From an uncultured Oscillospiraceae bacterium (lineage in GTDB: Bacteria > Bacillota > Clostridia > Oscillospirales > Oscillospiraceae), in contig CANQNS010000008.1 of the NCBI GenBank assembly GCA_947625285.1, positions 1-64,000 of the forward strand: DNA of 64,000 nucleotides. The letters are read 5' to 3'. A program made the translations under genes and the position numbers. Under the pieces are notes generated by a model, which searched no databases, had not been told where the DNA came from, and saw only the letters and a list, made by a program, of their open reading frames with translations. This document shows, one piece after another, positions 8,113-17,456 of the stretch (its first letter is position 1; every line of letters starts with the position of its first letter).

Positions 8113-8919
8113 GTGAAGATCAAACACAATAAAAATTTCACAGCCGGGGCCATCATCACCGCCTTCATGCTGGCGGTGATCCTGATCGGCATGGTCTGGA
8201 CGCCCTACGACCCCAACGCCATGAGCGGCGCGGAGCGGATGCTCGCGCCCTGTCCGTCCCACCCGCTGGGCACGGACAACTTCGGCCGGGACATCCTGTC
8301 CCGGGTGGTGGAGGGGGCCGGGGCCACCTTCGTTATCGCCGCCGCCACCGTTGCCATCGGCCTGGCGGCGGGGCTGGTCGTCGGCGGGCTGACGGGGTAC
8401 TACGGGGGCTGGCTGGACGAGGTAGTCATGCGCTTCAACGACGCCGTGGCCGCCTTCCCCAGCATCCTGCTGGCGTTGGTGCTGATCGCCCTATTCGGCA
8501 GCGGCAAGTATAACATCATCCTGGCGTTGGGGCTGCTGTTCATCCCCAGCTTCGCCCGGGTGGTCCGCTCGGAGGTGGCCCGGCAGAAGAGCCTGGACTA
8601 TGTGGCCGGGGCCCGGCTCATGGGGGCGGGGGATATGCGTATCCTCTTTCTGCACATCCTGCCCAACATCATCCCCGTGCTGCTGCCCAGCGTAGCCATC
8701 GGCTTCAACAACGCCGTGCTGGCGGAGGCGTCCATGAGCTACCTGAGCGTGGGGGTCCAGCCCCCGGACGCCAGCCTGGGCCGGATGCTGAACGAGGCCC
8801 AGGGGTATCTGCTGACGGCCCCCTGGTACGCCCTCAGCGCCGGCGTCGCCATCATTCTGCTGGTGCTGGGCTTCGGCCTGCTCAGCGAGGGAATGGGGGG
8901 CGAGTATGGCGCTGCTTGA
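8113..8919 (+). CDS. ABC transporter permease, DppC/OppC family
   Basis: Second permease of the importer, 268 residues from the GTG at 8113. The family motifs [15 protein letters not shown] (about 50-65) and the EAA loop ([20 protein letters not shown]) are present, with about five or six membrane segments. An in-frame start at 7990 would place repeat-encoded residues before the protein; the GTG is preferred because gcgagg lies at the right distance and [12 protein letters not shown] begins just before the first membrane span. It overlaps the following ATPase gene by 14 bp. Confidence 0.9.
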   Translation: MKIKHNKNFTAGAIITAFMLAVILIGMVWTPYDPNAMSGAERMLAPCPSHPLGTDNFGRDILSRVVEGAGATFVIAAATVAIGLAAGLVVGGLTGYYGGWLDEVVMRFNDAVAAFPSILLALVLIALFGSGKYNIILALGLLFIPSFARVVRSEVARQKSLDYVAGARLMGAGDMRILFLHILPNIIPVLLPSVAIGFNNAVLAEASMSYLSVGVQPPDASLGRMLNEAQGYLLTAPWYALSAGVAIILLVLGFGLLSEGMGGEYGAA

Positions 8920-9694
8920 CATACGCGATCTGCATGTGACGTTCCTGTCCACCGGCAAGGAGGCGGTCCGGGGGGTGGACCTGACTATGGAGCCCGGCCA
9001 GCGGCTGGGCCTGGTGGGGGAGTCCGGCTCCGGCAAGACCGTCACCGCCATGGCCCTGTCGGGTCTTATCGAGCGGTGGAACGTGAATATGACGGGCCAG
9101 GTGCTCTTTGAGGGCCGGGACCTGCTGGCCTGCTCCCGGAGCCAGCTGCGCGCCGTCCAGGGCAAGGACATCGGCGTGGTGTTCCAGGAGCCCATGACCA
9201 GCCTGAATCCCTTGATGAAGGTGGGCCGGCAGGTGGAGGAGGTATTGAAGATCCACACGGACCTGTCCGCCGGCCAGCGCAGGGCCCGGGCCCTGGAGGC
9301 CATGGAGCAGGTGGGCCTGCGGTCGCCGGAGAGGACATACGAGAAGTACCCCCACCAGTTGTCCGGGGGCCAGCGGCAGCGGGCCGTCATCGCCTCCGCC
9401 ATGGTCATACGCCCCAAGCTGCTCATATGCGACGAGCCCACCACAGCCCTGGACGTGACCGTCCAGGCTCAGATACTGTCCCTTCTGCGCTCCATCAGCG
9501 AGGAATTTGGCGTGGCGATCTTCCTCATCAGCCACGACCTTTCCGTGGTGCGCCGGCTCTGCGAGAGCGTGTGCGTCATGTACAAGGGCGCCATCGTGGA
9601 GCGGGGGGACACGGACCGGGTGTTCAACGACCCCAGGGACGAGTACACCAGGCGGCTCATCGCCGCCATACCCAAGAGGAAACGCCATGAATGA
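8906..9694 (+). CDS. ABC transporter ATP-binding protein, DppD/OppD family
   Basis: Cytoplasmic ATPase energising the peptide-type importer. Walker A GESGSGKT (about 37-44), Q-loop, signature LSGGQRQR, Walker [13 protein letters not shown] and the switch His in LISHDLSVV are all intact. The protein is 262 residues, shorter than typical OppD (about 330) because the C-terminal oligopeptide/dipeptide extension is reduced. Overlaps its neighbours by 14 and 8 bp. Confidence 0.93.
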   Translation: MALLDIRDLHVTFLSTGKEAVRGVDLTMEPGQRLGLVGESGSGKTVTAMALSGLIERWNVNMTGQVLFEGRDLLACSRSQLRAVQGKDIGVVFQEPMTSLNPLMKVGRQVEEVLKIHTDLSAGQRRARALEAMEQVGLRSPERTYEKYPHQLSGGQRQRAVIASAMVIRPKLLICDEPTTALDVTVQAQILSLLRSISEEFGVAIFLISHDLSVVRRLCESVCVMYKGAIVERGDTDRVFNDPRDEYTRRLIAAIPKRKRHE

Positions 9695-10427
9695 GACACG
9701 GGTCCTGGAGGTGAAAGACCTCACCGTCCGTTACTCCGACGCCACCGTTTTCGGCCGTCGGAGGGGAAAAGAGACGGTCCACGGCGTAAGTTTTTATGTA
9801 AACCACGGGGAGATCGTCGGTCTGGTGGGCGAGTCGGGCTGCGGCAAGTCCACGCTCTCCAAGGCCATATTGGGCATGCTGCCGGCCCGGGACGTGGACG
9901 GCACGGTCAGGCACTACACAAAGCGGCCCCAGATGGTGTTTCAGGACCCCTATGCCAGTCTGAATCCGGCCCGGACCATCGGCTGGATATTGGAAGAGCC
10001 CCTGCGCATCTTCGGCAAGTACGACGCCCCCGAGCGGAAACGCCGTGTGGCGGACATGCTGGAGCGGGTGGGGCTGGAAGAAGATTATGTAAATCGAAAG
10101 CCCAAGGAGCTGTCCGGGGGCCAGCGGCAGCGGGTGGCTATCGCCCTGGCCCTGATCCAGCGGCCCCGGTTCATCATCGCGGACGAGCCGGTGTCGGCTC
10201 TGGACGTGACTATCCAGGCCCAGGTGCTGGACCTCTTGTGGGAGCTTCGCCGGGAGCTGGACCTGAGCTATCTGTTCATCAGCCACGATCTGAACGTGGT
10301 CTACTCCATCTGCGACCGGGTGCTGGTGATGCAGGAGGGCCGGATCATCGAGTCCGGCACGGTGGACCAGGTGTACGACCATCCGCAGAACGAGTACACG
10401 AAAAAGCTCATCCGGGCGGTGCGCTGA
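9687..10427 (+). CDS. ABC transporter ATP-binding protein, DppF/OppF family
   Basis: Second ATPase subunit. GESGCGKST Walker [13 protein letters not shown] signature, [12 protein letters not shown]alker B and FISHDLNVV switch motif are present. ATG at 9687 gives [16 protein letters not shown], the natural start; the longer upstream frame overlaps dppD. The C-terminal OppF extension is short (247 codons in total). Stop and the sfsA start share bases (TGATG), so the nuclease gene is translationally coupled to the transporter. Confidence 0.93.
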   Translation: MNETRVLEVKDLTVRYSDATVFGRRRGKETVHGVSFYVNHGEIVGLVGESGCGKSTLSKAILGMLPARDVDGTVRHYTKRPQMVFQDPYASLNPARTIGWILEEPLRIFGKYDAPERKRRVADMLERVGLEEDYVNRKPKELSGGQRQRVAIALALIQRPRFIIADEPVSALDVTIQAQVLDLLWELRRELDLSYLFISHDLNVVYSICDRVLVMQEGRIIESGTVDQVYDHPQNEYTKKLIRAVR

Positions 10428-11098
10428 TGCGGTACGAGCGTGTGGTCCCGGCCCGGTTCATCGACCGTCCCAACCGATTCATCGCCCATGTGGAGCTGGA
10501 CGGGCGCGTGGAAACGGTCCATGTGAAGAACACGGGCCGGTGCCGGGAGCTGCTGGTCCCGGAGGCGCGGGTCTATCTGGCCGACGCGGGGGAAGGGACC
10601 GGCCGCAAGACCCGGTACGACCTGGTGGCTGTGGAGAAGGGGACAAGGCTCATCAACATGGACAGCCAGGCCCCCAACGCGGCTGCGCTGGAGTGGCTGA
10701 AAAGGGGAGAGCTGTTCCCGGCGGGAACGGAGATCAAGCCGGAGTTTCGCCACGGCGCCAGCCGGTTCGACTTTGGGCTTTGCACCCCGGAGCTCGTGCT
10801 GCTGGAGGTGAAGGGGGTCACATTGGAGCAGGACGGCACGGCGCTGTTCCCGGACGCGCCCACGGAGCGTGGGACCAGGCATTTGCGGGAGCTGGCCGCC
10901 TTTTCGGGCCCGGCGTATGTCCTTTTCGTGATCCAGATGGGGGGCGTGGACCACTTCGAGCCCAACGCCGCCACGGACCCGGCCTTTGCCGCGGCCCTGC
11001 GGGCGGCCGCCGGCGCGGGGGTGCATATCCTGGCCTATGACTGCCGGGTGGCCCCGGACAGCATGGAGCTGGACGCGCCGGTGGCGGTGCGGTTGTGA
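10427..11098 (+). CDS. sfsA: SfsA family DNA/RNA nuclease
   Basis: Homologue of E. coli SfsA, first described as sugar fermentation stimulation protein and carrying an OB-like N-terminal part and a PD-(D/E)XK-like nuclease core. Family signatures seen: VHVKNTGRCRELLVP (about 31-45), SRFDFGL, LLEVKGVTLEQDG and the C-terminal AYDCRVAPDSM. 223 residues, normal length. Start ATG 10427 overlaps the previous stop. Its place at the end of a peptide transporter operon does not explain its role. Confidence 0.93.
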   Translation: MRYERVVPARFIDRPNRFIAHVELDGRVETVHVKNTGRCRELLVPEARVYLADAGEGTGRKTRYDLVAVEKGTRLINMDSQAPNAAALEWLKRGELFPAGTEIKPEFRHGASRFDFGLCTPELVLLEVKGVTLEQDGTALFPDAPTERGTRHLRELAAFSGPAYVLFVIQMGGVDHFEPNAATDPAFAAALRAAAGAGVHILAYDCRVAPDSMELDAPVAVRL

Positions 11099-11105
11099 GA
11101 TCAGA

Positions 11106-11134
11106 AAAAGACCTGCTGTAACAGCAGGTCTTTT
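11106..11134 (+). terminator. Terminator of the peptide transporter-sfsA operon
   Basis: AAAAGACCTGCTG / CAGCAGGTCTTTT stem with a TAA loop followed by T-rich sequence. Confidence 0.85.
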
Positions 11135-11223
11135 GCGTTTTAATAAAGGCGCAGTACAGGTTTGAGAGCCAGGACCGCTCTATTTCGGTATCGGGACCAG
11201 CCCGACTCGTCGTCGCCCGCAAG

Positions 11224-11313
11224 CCAGGTCTCCCTTTGCCGCACGGCGGCAAAGCTCAAATGGCTCGCGGCTCCTCCTCTCCCCAAAAGGCAGGCGTGCC
11301 TTTTGGGGACCCC
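11224..11313. repeat. 90-bp double-hairpin module E, copy 2
   Basis: Equivalent to 7911-8000. Stems CTTTGCCGC/GCGGCAAAG and CCCCAAAAGGCA/TGCCTTTTGGGG retain pairing although sequence differs from copy 1. Confidence 0.85.
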
Positions 11314-11446
11314 TTAGGCCCGCTCGCGGCTCGCTTCGCGCCCGAAATCGCGTGGCGGAAACGCTGCCGGTTCTGGTCCTCGGCCCTTTGGTGCGCCGCT
11401 CCCCTGGACGAGCGGCCTTGGCAGTAACGGTTTGAGAGCCAGGGCC

Positions 11447-11536
11447 GGAAGTGTCTCTCGACCCGCATGATGAGAAGCGAAGCGGAACTGTGCGGGCGAG
11501 AGATACTTTCGGACTGGCTCCGACACCCAGTTAGAC
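11447..11536. repeat. 90-bp hairpin module B, copy 1
   Basis: Begins ggaagtgtctctcg and ends gttagac. The arms TCTCTCG-A-CCCGCA and TGCGGG-CGAGAGA pair with one bulged A around a purine-rich loop. Other copies: 28086-28175 and 28345-28434, all 90 bp. Confidence 0.85.
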
Positions 11537-11600
11537 CGGCTCCTGGCGGAAACGCTGCCGGTTCTGGTCCTCGGCCTTTTGGTGCAGCGCGCTCCGGGGC

Positions 11601-12881
11601 TTATGCCTTGCGGCTCCAGGCCCGGTCGGGGGCGTTGGCGTCCTTGACGGGGATGAGCAGCAGCGCGGCCGCCAGGCCCACGGCGGCCAGGCTCGCCAAC
11701 GCCACACAGGCGGTCCGGCCAAGGCCCGCCCGGATCAGCTCTACGGTGACGAGGGGCGCGGCGGCCGCCGGCAGCAGCAGCGCGGGCAGCAGCACCGCTC
11801 CCGCGGCGGCGAACTGCCGCCGGCCGTAGACCCGGCCGATGGCGCAGGGCACCATGGTGGACGTCCCGCCCATGAGACAGCCCGTCCCCACGCACAGGGC
11901 CGCCCCCCACAGAAGGCTCCCCTCCGCCGGCATCATCAGCAGCGCGGCCGCGCACAAAAGCTCTCCGGCGGCCAGCAGGATCGAGGCGGCCGCAGAGCCG
12001 GCATGATCGTCTATCACGCCGAAGATATAGCTGGCGGGGATGCTCAAAATGGCCCCCAGGGTCAGCCACCGTCCGGCAGCGCGCCACAGGTCCTGGCCGC
12101 CCAGGGACAGGAACCGGGCGCCCATGCCGCCCATGCAGCCGGCGGCCACCGCCACCAGCGGGCCGTATATAACCAGCAGCAGCCAGGCGCGGCTGTCTTT
12201 CAGGATCTGCCCAGGGCGCAGGGGAGGCTGTTCCTCCTCTGGCTCGGAGGCCGGGGCCCGGTCGGCCCCGTCGGGGTATAGCCCGGCTTCCTCGGGCCGG
12301 TCCCGCAAAAGGAACCGGGCGATCAGGGCCAGCAGGGCCAGCACGGCGGCCAGACCCAGAAAATAGGGCCGGCAGTCGCCGGAGAGATATTCGGACACGA
12401 CCCGCACCACGGCGCCCGCCCCCACCGCGCCCATCAGTGGCGCGCCCAGGGTGACGATGCCCGTGACCCGGCCCCGGCAGCGGATGGACCAGGCGGCGCA
12501 CAGGGCGAAAAGGCAGATGTCTATGAGCGCGCAGGCGCAGCGGATGGCCGCGGCGGACAGCAGATACAGCGGGTACCACCCGCCGCCGGCCGCCAGACCC
12601 GCGCAGCCCAGGGCCGCCAGCGCGGCGCAGAGCAGCAGAGCCTGCCGGGGCCCGCCGCGGACGATGATCCGGCCGCAGACGACGGCGGCCGGGACCGCAA
12701 GAAAGCTCCCCACCAGGGTGGGAAGCTCTATGGCCTGATCGGACCAGCTCGGACCGGCGGCGATGAAATGCCGCGCCACGTCCGTCCCGCCGATCTGCAG
12801 GGCCCCGCCCAAGGTGGTGTACGCCAGCCCCGTCAGGCAGAGCATGACGGCGTAAAAGCCGAATTTTCGGTTCTTGAACAT
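11601..12881 (-). CDS. MFS transporter
   Basis: 426-residue integral membrane protein with about 12 hydrophobic segments in two halves separated by a charged central loop (EPEEEQPPLRPGQ, about 215-230), the layout of the major facilitator superfamily. Start ATG 12881 with GGAGG 8 bp upstream. Resembles OFA/monocarboxylate-type MFS proteins in its opening (YTTLGGALQIG), but the substrate cannot be assigned. Last gene of the yfbR-glyS operon; it follows the CxxC repeat protein by 19 bp. Confidence 0.8.
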   Translation of the reverse strand: MFKNRKFGFYAVMLCLTGLAYTTLGGALQIGGTDVARHFIAAGPSWSDQAIELPTLVGSFLAVPAAVVCGRIIVRGGPRQALLLCAALAALGCAGLAAGGGWYPLYLLSAAAIRCACALIDICLFALCAAWSIRCRGRVTGIVTLGAPLMGAVGAGAVVRVVSEYLSGDCRPYFLGLAAVLALLALIARFLLRDRPEEAGLYPDGADRAPASEPEEEQPPLRPGQILKDSRAWLLLVIYGPLVAVAAGCMGGMGARFLSLGGQDLWRAAGRWLTLGAILSIPASYIFGVIDDHAGSAAASILLAAGELLCAAALLMMPAEGSLLWGAALCVGTGCLMGGTSTMVPCAIGRVYGRRQFAAAGAVLLPALLLPAAAAPLVTVELIRAGLGRTACVALASLAAVGLAAALLLIPVKDANAPDRAWSRKA

Positions 12882-12900
12882 ACCAGATCCTCCGGGCCGC

Positions 12901-13734
12901 TCAACGGGCGGCCTTGGCCTTTTTCAGAGAGCGGACCAGCAGGACCGTCTCCACCAGGATGACCAGCACGGCCGCGCAGGAGAGGATGAGCCACAGGTCA
13001 GCCGGGGCGCCCGTCCCGCCGTTGTCGGAGGCTTCCTCCGAGGACGCGCCCGCGTCGGTGTCGGAGGCGTCCTCCAAGGACAGGTCCGTATCGGAGCCGG
13101 CGGCCCCGGACACATCGGCGTCCGCGCCGGAGACCTCCTCCAGCAGCGCGGCGGCCTGGGCGGCCTCCGCCTCCTGGCGGGCCAGCAGGTCGTAGTAGTA
13201 CACGGCGTTGCCCTCGGTGGCGTTCAGGACCCGGCCGCAGTTTTCGCACAGCCAGGTGCCGTAGGTGATGAAAACGCCGTCCTCGGTCCGCTCCGCGTCG
13301 TACTGATAAACATAGTCGTGGCCGGTGGCGGGCTCCAGCACCTGGCCGCAGTTGGCGCAGACCCGGCTGTGGGTGCAGGTGGCGGGCCGGTCCTCGGGCA
13401 CGTGGCCGGTGGCGGTCATGGGCTCGGTGTATGTATCGCCGCAGCGGGAGCAGGTATAGGTGGCGTCCCCGTCCAGGGTGCAGGTGGCGGTGGTCTCCGT
13501 CAGCTCGTAGTCATGCTCTCCGTCGGGCAGGGTCTCCGCCGTATAGGTCAGGCCGCATTTGGAGCAGGTATAGGCCAGCAGGCCCTTTTCGGCGCAGGTG
13601 GCCTCCCGCAGCACGGTCACCTCGAAGTGGTGGGCGCAGCGGTCGGGGTCCACGGAGACGGAGCCGCCGGAGGCGGCGTAGGCCGGCGTGGACAGCAGTA
13701 TCGCGGCGATCAAAAGGGCGAACAGTCTACGCAT
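12901..13734 (-). CDS. Secreted, membrane-anchored CxxC-repeat protein
   Basis: 277 residues: signal peptide (1-20, ending AYA), a Cys-rich central part, a Ser/Asp/Ala-rich low-complexity stretch (about 190-235) and a C-terminal transmembrane helix (about 245-268) followed by a Lys/Arg stop-transfer tail. The central part contains four CxxC(G) knuckles in CSKCG, CSRCG, CANCG and CENCG, spaced about 35-55 residues and alternating with GHDY/GEHDY motifs. This repeat is common in secreted clostridial proteins and may bind zinc or form disulphides outside the cell. No enzymatic domain recognised. Confidence 0.75.
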   Translation of the reverse strand: MRRLFALLIAAILLSTPAYAASGGSVSVDPDRCAHHFEVTVLREATCAEKGLLAYTCSKCGLTYTAETLPDGEHDYELTETTATCTLDGDATYTCSRCGDTYTEPMTATGHVPEDRPATCTHSRVCANCGQVLEPATGHDYVYQYDAERTEDGVFITYGTWLCENCGRVLNATEGNAVYYYDLLARQEAEAAQAAALLEEVSGADADVSGAAGSDTDLSLEDASDTDAGASSEEASDNGGTGAPADLWLILSCAAVLVILVETVLLVRSLKKAKAAR

Positions 13735-13761
13735 GATGAGCTCCTTTGCAGAACGGTGCGG

Positions 13762-14949
13762 TCAGTGGACGACGTCCAGAGAGAATACCTCCGGGCCCAG
13801 ACAGGCGGCGGGCCGGCGGAAGTTGTCAAAGAAATGGTCCAACGCCGCCAGGATGGACTCATGGGAGAAGCGGCTTTCAAAGGTGTCCTCCAAGAGCCGC
13901 GCCTGGGTCCACTTGGGCATATCGTACACCAGCGAGTAGTGCAGCAAAAAGTCGTACAGCTCCCAGGGCTGGCTGTCGTCGTCGTGGACGATGGAGCGGA
14001 TGGGCACGGACAAGGCCATATTGCCGCAGGTGTTGGCGTAATAGCGCATGACCAGCCGGGCCACGCTCCGGGGCACCGTGGCGTTCACGGCGTAATTTTC
14101 CGGCGCGGCTCCGTCCAGGGCGCGGGCGGTCAGGTCTGTCCCGTCCACCGCCAGGCCCGCCTCGCCCCCCAGGGTGACGCCCAGGGCGGCGGCGATCTGG
14201 TTGGCCCGGTTGCCGTCGGCGGTGACGTGTATGTTCTTGTGGGACAGCTTCAGCCGGTCCACCGCCGCCACGCAGGCGGCCAACGCCAGCAGGGAGGAGG
14301 CGCTGCGGCCGATGGACACGGTAAGCTGGGTCGCGCCCAGGGCCATCATCCGCCGGGCCAGCCCGTCGGCGGCCAGCTTGATCACCCGGGGCAGCATCTC
14401 CGGGAAGGGGGTCCAGGGGGTGGCGGGCTGGTCGGTGACGAGCTCCTCCACGGGGGCCTTGGTCTCCCGGCTGGGGATGGTGACCCGGGCCAGGGCGTAG
14501 CCGTCCGCGCTCTGCAAAATGGCCCCGTTTTGGGCGATCAGGCACTGGCCGGTATAGAGCCGGCCGCTACCGTCGCCCCCCTGAGGACAGGCCATGACCA
14601 CCACGGCCATGTTCTCATGGCTGGCCAGGCCCGCCAGGTTGATGTTGTCGTAGTGGGAGGAGACGGTGGTGGGCGTGTCGGCGGAGCAGCACAGGATATC
14701 CATGTCCTCATGATGGCCCAGCAGGTCGTCCCGGGACAGAGACGGCTTCGTGATGGGGTAGACGGCCATCTTGCCCGCCTGCCGCTCCAAGGCCCCCTGG
14801 TTCATGTCTTCCGGCAGGTCCGACGGCAGGACCAGGATGGACGCGCCGTCGTCCCGGGCCCGGCTGATAGCGGCCAGGACGTTGGCCATGTTCTGGCCGG
14901 GGCGGCCGGGCAGAAGCTCCGGCGCGGCGGCGGCTACTTTGATGCGCAT
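13762..14949 (-). CDS. Degenerate NadE-like (glutamine-dependent NAD+ synthetase-related) protein
   Basis: 395 residues against about 640 for the two-domain glutamine-dependent NAD+ synthetase. The N-terminal part matches the start and end of a CN-hydrolase domain (MRIKVAAAAPELLPG; GQCLIAQNGAIL near 150), but the usual Glu-Lys-Cys catalytic segments are missing. In the synthetase-like part the P-loop SGGxDS is replaced by SIGRSASS, while later family-like stretches (DRLKLSHKNIHVTADGNRANQIAAALGV) remain. I infer a non-catalytic or repurposed paralogue, with NAD synthesis handled elsewhere. Between a small membrane protein gene and the CxxC protein gene in the glyS operon. Confidence 0.65.
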   Translation of the reverse strand: MRIKVAAAAPELLPGRPGQNMANVLAAISRARDDGASILVLPSDLPEDMNQGALERQAGKMAVYPITKPSLSRDDLLGHHEDMDILCCSADTPTTVSSHYDNINLAGLASHENMAVVVMACPQGGDGSGRLYTGQCLIAQNGAILQSADGYALARVTIPSRETKAPVEELVTDQPATPWTPFPEMLPRVIKLAADGLARRMMALGATQLTVSIGRSASSLLALAACVAAVDRLKLSHKNIHVTADGNRANQIAAALGVTLGGEAGLAVDGTDLTARALDGAAPENYAVNATVPRSVARLVMRYYANTCGNMALSVPIRSIVHDDDSQPWELYDFLLHYSLVYDMPKWTQARLLEDTFESRFSHESILAALDHFFDNFRRPAACLGPEVFSLDVVH

Positions 14950-14955
14950 GGCTTG

Positions 14956-15327
14956 TCAGCCCCTTTCAAAGTTGATGAGGTCCTGGGGAAAATACCGCAA
15001 TATGGCGGACCGGGCGGCGGCGAAGTTGCCCCGCTCCACCGTCACGGTCACGGTATCGCCGGTGACGGCGGCGGTCAGGCCGTACTCCGGCAGCTGGGGG
15101 AACACCTGCTCGGTCAGCACCGACGCCAGCGTCGGCAGGTCGTTTTCATAGCTGGCCCGCTCCGGCGGGGTATAGCCCGGGATAGGGTCCCGGCCGGCGG
15201 TAAAGCACACCGCCGCCACCAGCACCGCCACGATGAGAAACAGCGCGCAGCCCGCCGGACGGATGCTTTTGACGAAGGCCTGGCCGGCGGTGAGCTGTTC
15301 CTGCGCGGGCTGCTTTTCCTCGTCCAT
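14956..15327 (-). CDS. Small single-span membrane protein of unknown function
   Basis: 123 residues: short acidic cytoplasmic N-terminus, one transmembrane helix (about residues 25-47, AGCALFLIVAVLVAAVC) and an extracytoplasmic domain of about 75 residues with no motif I recognise. It starts 2 bp after the glyS stop and ends 6 bp before the NadE-like gene, so it is clearly part of the operon. Confidence 0.65.
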   Translation of the reverse strand: MDEEKQPAQEQLTAGQAFVKSIRPAGCALFLIVAVLVAAVCFTAGRDPIPGYTPPERASYENDLPTLASVLTEQVFPQLPEYGLTAAVTGDTVTVTVERGNFAAARSAILRYFPQDLINFERG

Positions 15328-15329
15328 GT

Positions 15330-16766
15330 TCAGTATTTGATCCGCTGGGCGATATAGTCCGCCACCTGGTCCATGGGGATGCGGACCTGCTCCATGGAGT
15401 CCCGCTCCCGGACGGTGACGCAGTTGTCGGCGGGGATGTCCCCGTCGCCCACGGTCTGGAAGTCCAGCGTCACGCAGAAAGGCGTGCCGATCTCGTCCTG
15501 GCGGCGGTACCGCTTGCCGATGGAGCCGGTCTCGTCATAGTCGCAGGAAAACTCCCCAGCGAGCTTCGCGTAAAGCTCCTTAGCGGGGCCGGAGAGCACG
15601 TCCTTCTTGGAAAGGGGCAGCACCGCGCACTTGTACGGGGCCAGCTGGGGGTGCAGATGCAGCACCGTGCGCACGTCGGGATTGCCCTTTTTGTCCACGC
15701 CCACCTGCTCCTCGTCATAGGCGTCGATCAAGAAGGCCAGCATGACCCGGTCCGCGCCCAGGCTGGGCTCGATGACGTAGGGGATGAAGCCCTCGGCCAT
15801 GCCCTCCTCTTTGTATTCCATCTTCTCGCCGGAGAAGGTCTGGTGCTGGGTCAGGTCGTAATCGGTCCGGTCCGCGATGCCCCACAGCTCGCCCCAGCCA
15901 AAGGGGAACAGGTACTCAAAGTCCGTGGTGGCCTTGGAGTAGAAGCTCAGCTCCTCCGGGGTGTGGTCCCGCAGGCGCAGATACTCGTCCGTCATGCCCA
16001 GCTCCAGCAGCCACTTGTGGCAGAACTCCCGCCAGTACTTGAACCACTCCAGGTCGGTGCCCGGCTCGCAGAAGAACTCCAGCTCCATCTGCTCGAACTC
16101 CAGGATGCGGAAGGTGAAGTTGCCCGGGGTGATCTCGTTGCGGAAGCTCTTGCCGATCTGGCAGATGCCGAAGGGCAGCTTTTTGCGGGTGGTGCGCAGC
16201 ACGCTCTTGTAGTCCACGAAGATGCCCTGGGCGGTCTCCGGCCGCAGATATACGTCCGTGCCGGACTCCTCCGTGACGCCCTGGTGGGTCTTGAACATCA
16301 GGTTGAATTTCTTGATGTCGGAGAAATCCGTGGCCCCGCAGCCGGGGCAGGGGATCTTCTTCTCCCGGATATAGGCCACCATCTCGTCGTTGGTGAGGGC
16401 CTCCACGTTGACGTCCGCGCCGGTCTCTTTCGCCCACTCCTCGATGAGCTTGTCGGCCCGGTGGCGGCGTTTGCAGCCCTTGCAGTCGATGAGGGGGTCG
16501 TTGAAGTTGGTCACGTGGCCGGAGGCCTCCCACACACGGGGATTCATGAGAATGCCCGCGTCCAGGCCCACGTTGTAGGGGCTCTCCTGGACGAACTTCT
16601 TCCACCAGGCGTTTTTCACGTTCTGCTTCATCAGCACGCCCAGAGGGCCGTAGTCCCAGGAATTGGCAAGACCGCCGTATATCTCCGAACCGGCGAAGAT
16701 AAAGCCCCTGTTCTTGCACAGGGCCACGATCTTTTCCATCGTCTTGTCTTGGGCATTCATGCGCAT
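15330..16766 (-). CDS. glyS: Glycyl-tRNA synthetase (single-chain, alpha2 type)
   Basis: Class II aminoacyl-tRNA synthetase charging tRNA-Gly. The 478-residue protein has the archaeal/eukaryal-type arrangement: [21 protein letters not shown] near residue 20, zinc-binding [13 protein letters not shown] with CPGCG later, motif 2 FRNEITPG, motif 3 [10 protein letters not shown] and an anticodon-binding C-terminus. ATG 16766 abuts the stop of the yfbR-like gene and has AGGAG 9 bp before it; ATG 16760 is an alternative. No T-box leader is present because the gene sits second in an operon. Confidence 0.97.
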   Translation of the reverse strand: MRMNAQDKTMEKIVALCKNRGFIFAGSEIYGGLANSWDYGPLGVLMKQNVKNAWWKKFVQESPYNVGLDAGILMNPRVWEASGHVTNFNDPLIDCKGCKRRHRADKLIEEWAKETGADVNVEALTNDEMVAYIREKKIPCPGCGATDFSDIKKFNLMFKTHQGVTEESGTDVYLRPETAQGIFVDYKSVLRTTRKKLPFGICQIGKSFRNEITPGNFTFRILEFEQMELEFFCEPGTDLEWFKYWREFCHKWLLELGMTDEYLRLRDHTPEELSFYSKATTDFEYLFPFGWGELWGIADRTDYDLTQHQTFSGEKMEYKEEGMAEGFIPYVIEPSLGADRVMLAFLIDAYDEEQVGVDKKGNPDVRTVLHLHPQLAPYKCAVLPLSKKDVLSGPAKELYAKLAGEFSCDYDETGSIGKRYRRQDEIGTPFCVTLDFQTVGDGDIPADNCVTVRERDSMEQVRIPMDQVADYIAQRIKY

Positions 16767-17393
16767 CTATTCATTCTCCTTTTTGGAAAGTGTATTCAGC
16801 TTCGGCTCTTTATACTCCATCGTTCCCAGCTCGTCCAGCGTCCGCTCAAAGGCGGGGATGAAGCGGTCCAGAAAATAGTCCACCTCAGGCAGACGGTAGC
16901 CCCGCAGGGTCTCCAGGGACTTCTGCTCCGCCTGCAGGAACTCGTCGTTGCCGGCCCGCCGCTCCTCGATGCACTTGATGTAGGCGGACAGCTTGTCGGC
17001 GGCTTTCACCAGAGGCCCCCATGAGGGGTCCGGCTGAGCCAGCAGGGGCTCGTATGCCGGGCGCAGCTCCTCCGGCAGCGTGTCCAGCAGCTTGGCCGAG
17101 GCCTCCGCCTCCACCTGCCGGTAGGCGGTCTGGATGGTCTCGTTGCGGTACTTGATGGGCGTGGGCAGGTCCCCGGTGAGGATCTCCCCGGCGTCGTGGA
17201 AAAGGGCCGCGGCCGCCGCGGCGTTGGGGTCGCAGGGCACGCCGAACACGTCCCGGCGTATCACCGCCAGAGCGTGGGCCAGCACCGCCACCATGTGGCT
17301 GTGCTCCTGCACGTTCTCCGGCGTCACCGAGCGCATCAGGGCCCAGCGGCCGATGTTCTTCATCCGGGCGATCAGGGCGTAAAAGCTGTCCAT
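16767..17393 (-). CDS. yfbR: YfbR-like HD-domain 5'-deoxynucleotidase
   Basis: Hydrolyses deoxynucleoside 5'-monophosphates in the E. coli homologue. 208 residues of HD-superfamily helices: ENVQEHSHMVAVLAHAL (metal ligand His, about 27-40), the LFHDAGEILTGDLPTPIKY signature (about 67-85) and the AADKLSAYIKC Asp motif (about 130). First gene of the minus-strand operon, expressed from the promoter at 17424-17452; its stop directly abuts the glyS start. Confidence 0.88.
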   Translation of the reverse strand: MDSFYALIARMKNIGRWALMRSVTPENVQEHSHMVAVLAHALAVIRRDVFGVPCDPNAAAAAALFHDAGEILTGDLPTPIKYRNETIQTAYRQVEAEASAKLLDTLPEELRPAYEPLLAQPDPSWGPLVKAADKLSAYIKCIEERRAGNDEFLQAEQKSLETLRGYRLPEVDYFLDRFIPAFERTLDELGTMEYKEPKLNTLSKKENE

Positions 17394-17423
17394 CCCGTAC
17401 CATCCTTATCCAAAGTACCCCTT

Positions 17424-17452
17424 ACTATATCATATATACCCGGATTTTTCAA
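17424..17452 (-). promoter_or_regulatory. Promoter of the yfbR-glyS operon
   Basis: Minus strand TTGAAA (17452-17447), 17-bp spacer, TATAGT (17429-17424). Its -35 is only 4 bp from the -35 of the divergent promoter at 17457. Confidence 0.75.
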
Positions 17453-17456
17453 TCAC

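Larger units (their letters stand above)
11148..11598. repeat. Mosaic intergenic repeat cluster 1
   Basis: No gene is credible in this 450-bp gap. It is built from modules shared with 28057-28496 in a different order: ggcgcagtacaggtttgag block, a gctctatttcggtatcgg block, hairpin module E (11224-11313), a cgctcgcggctcgcttcg block leading to ggcggaaacgctgccgg (seen twice here, about 11352 and 11545), tttgagagccagg (twice) and hairpin module B (11447-11536). Small open frames over it are repeat translations. Confidence 0.85.

Noticed and set aside
12874..15357. 827-codon plus-strand frame
   Set aside because: Runs antisense across four real minus-strand genes and is Gly/Val/His-rich as expected for an antisense shadow.
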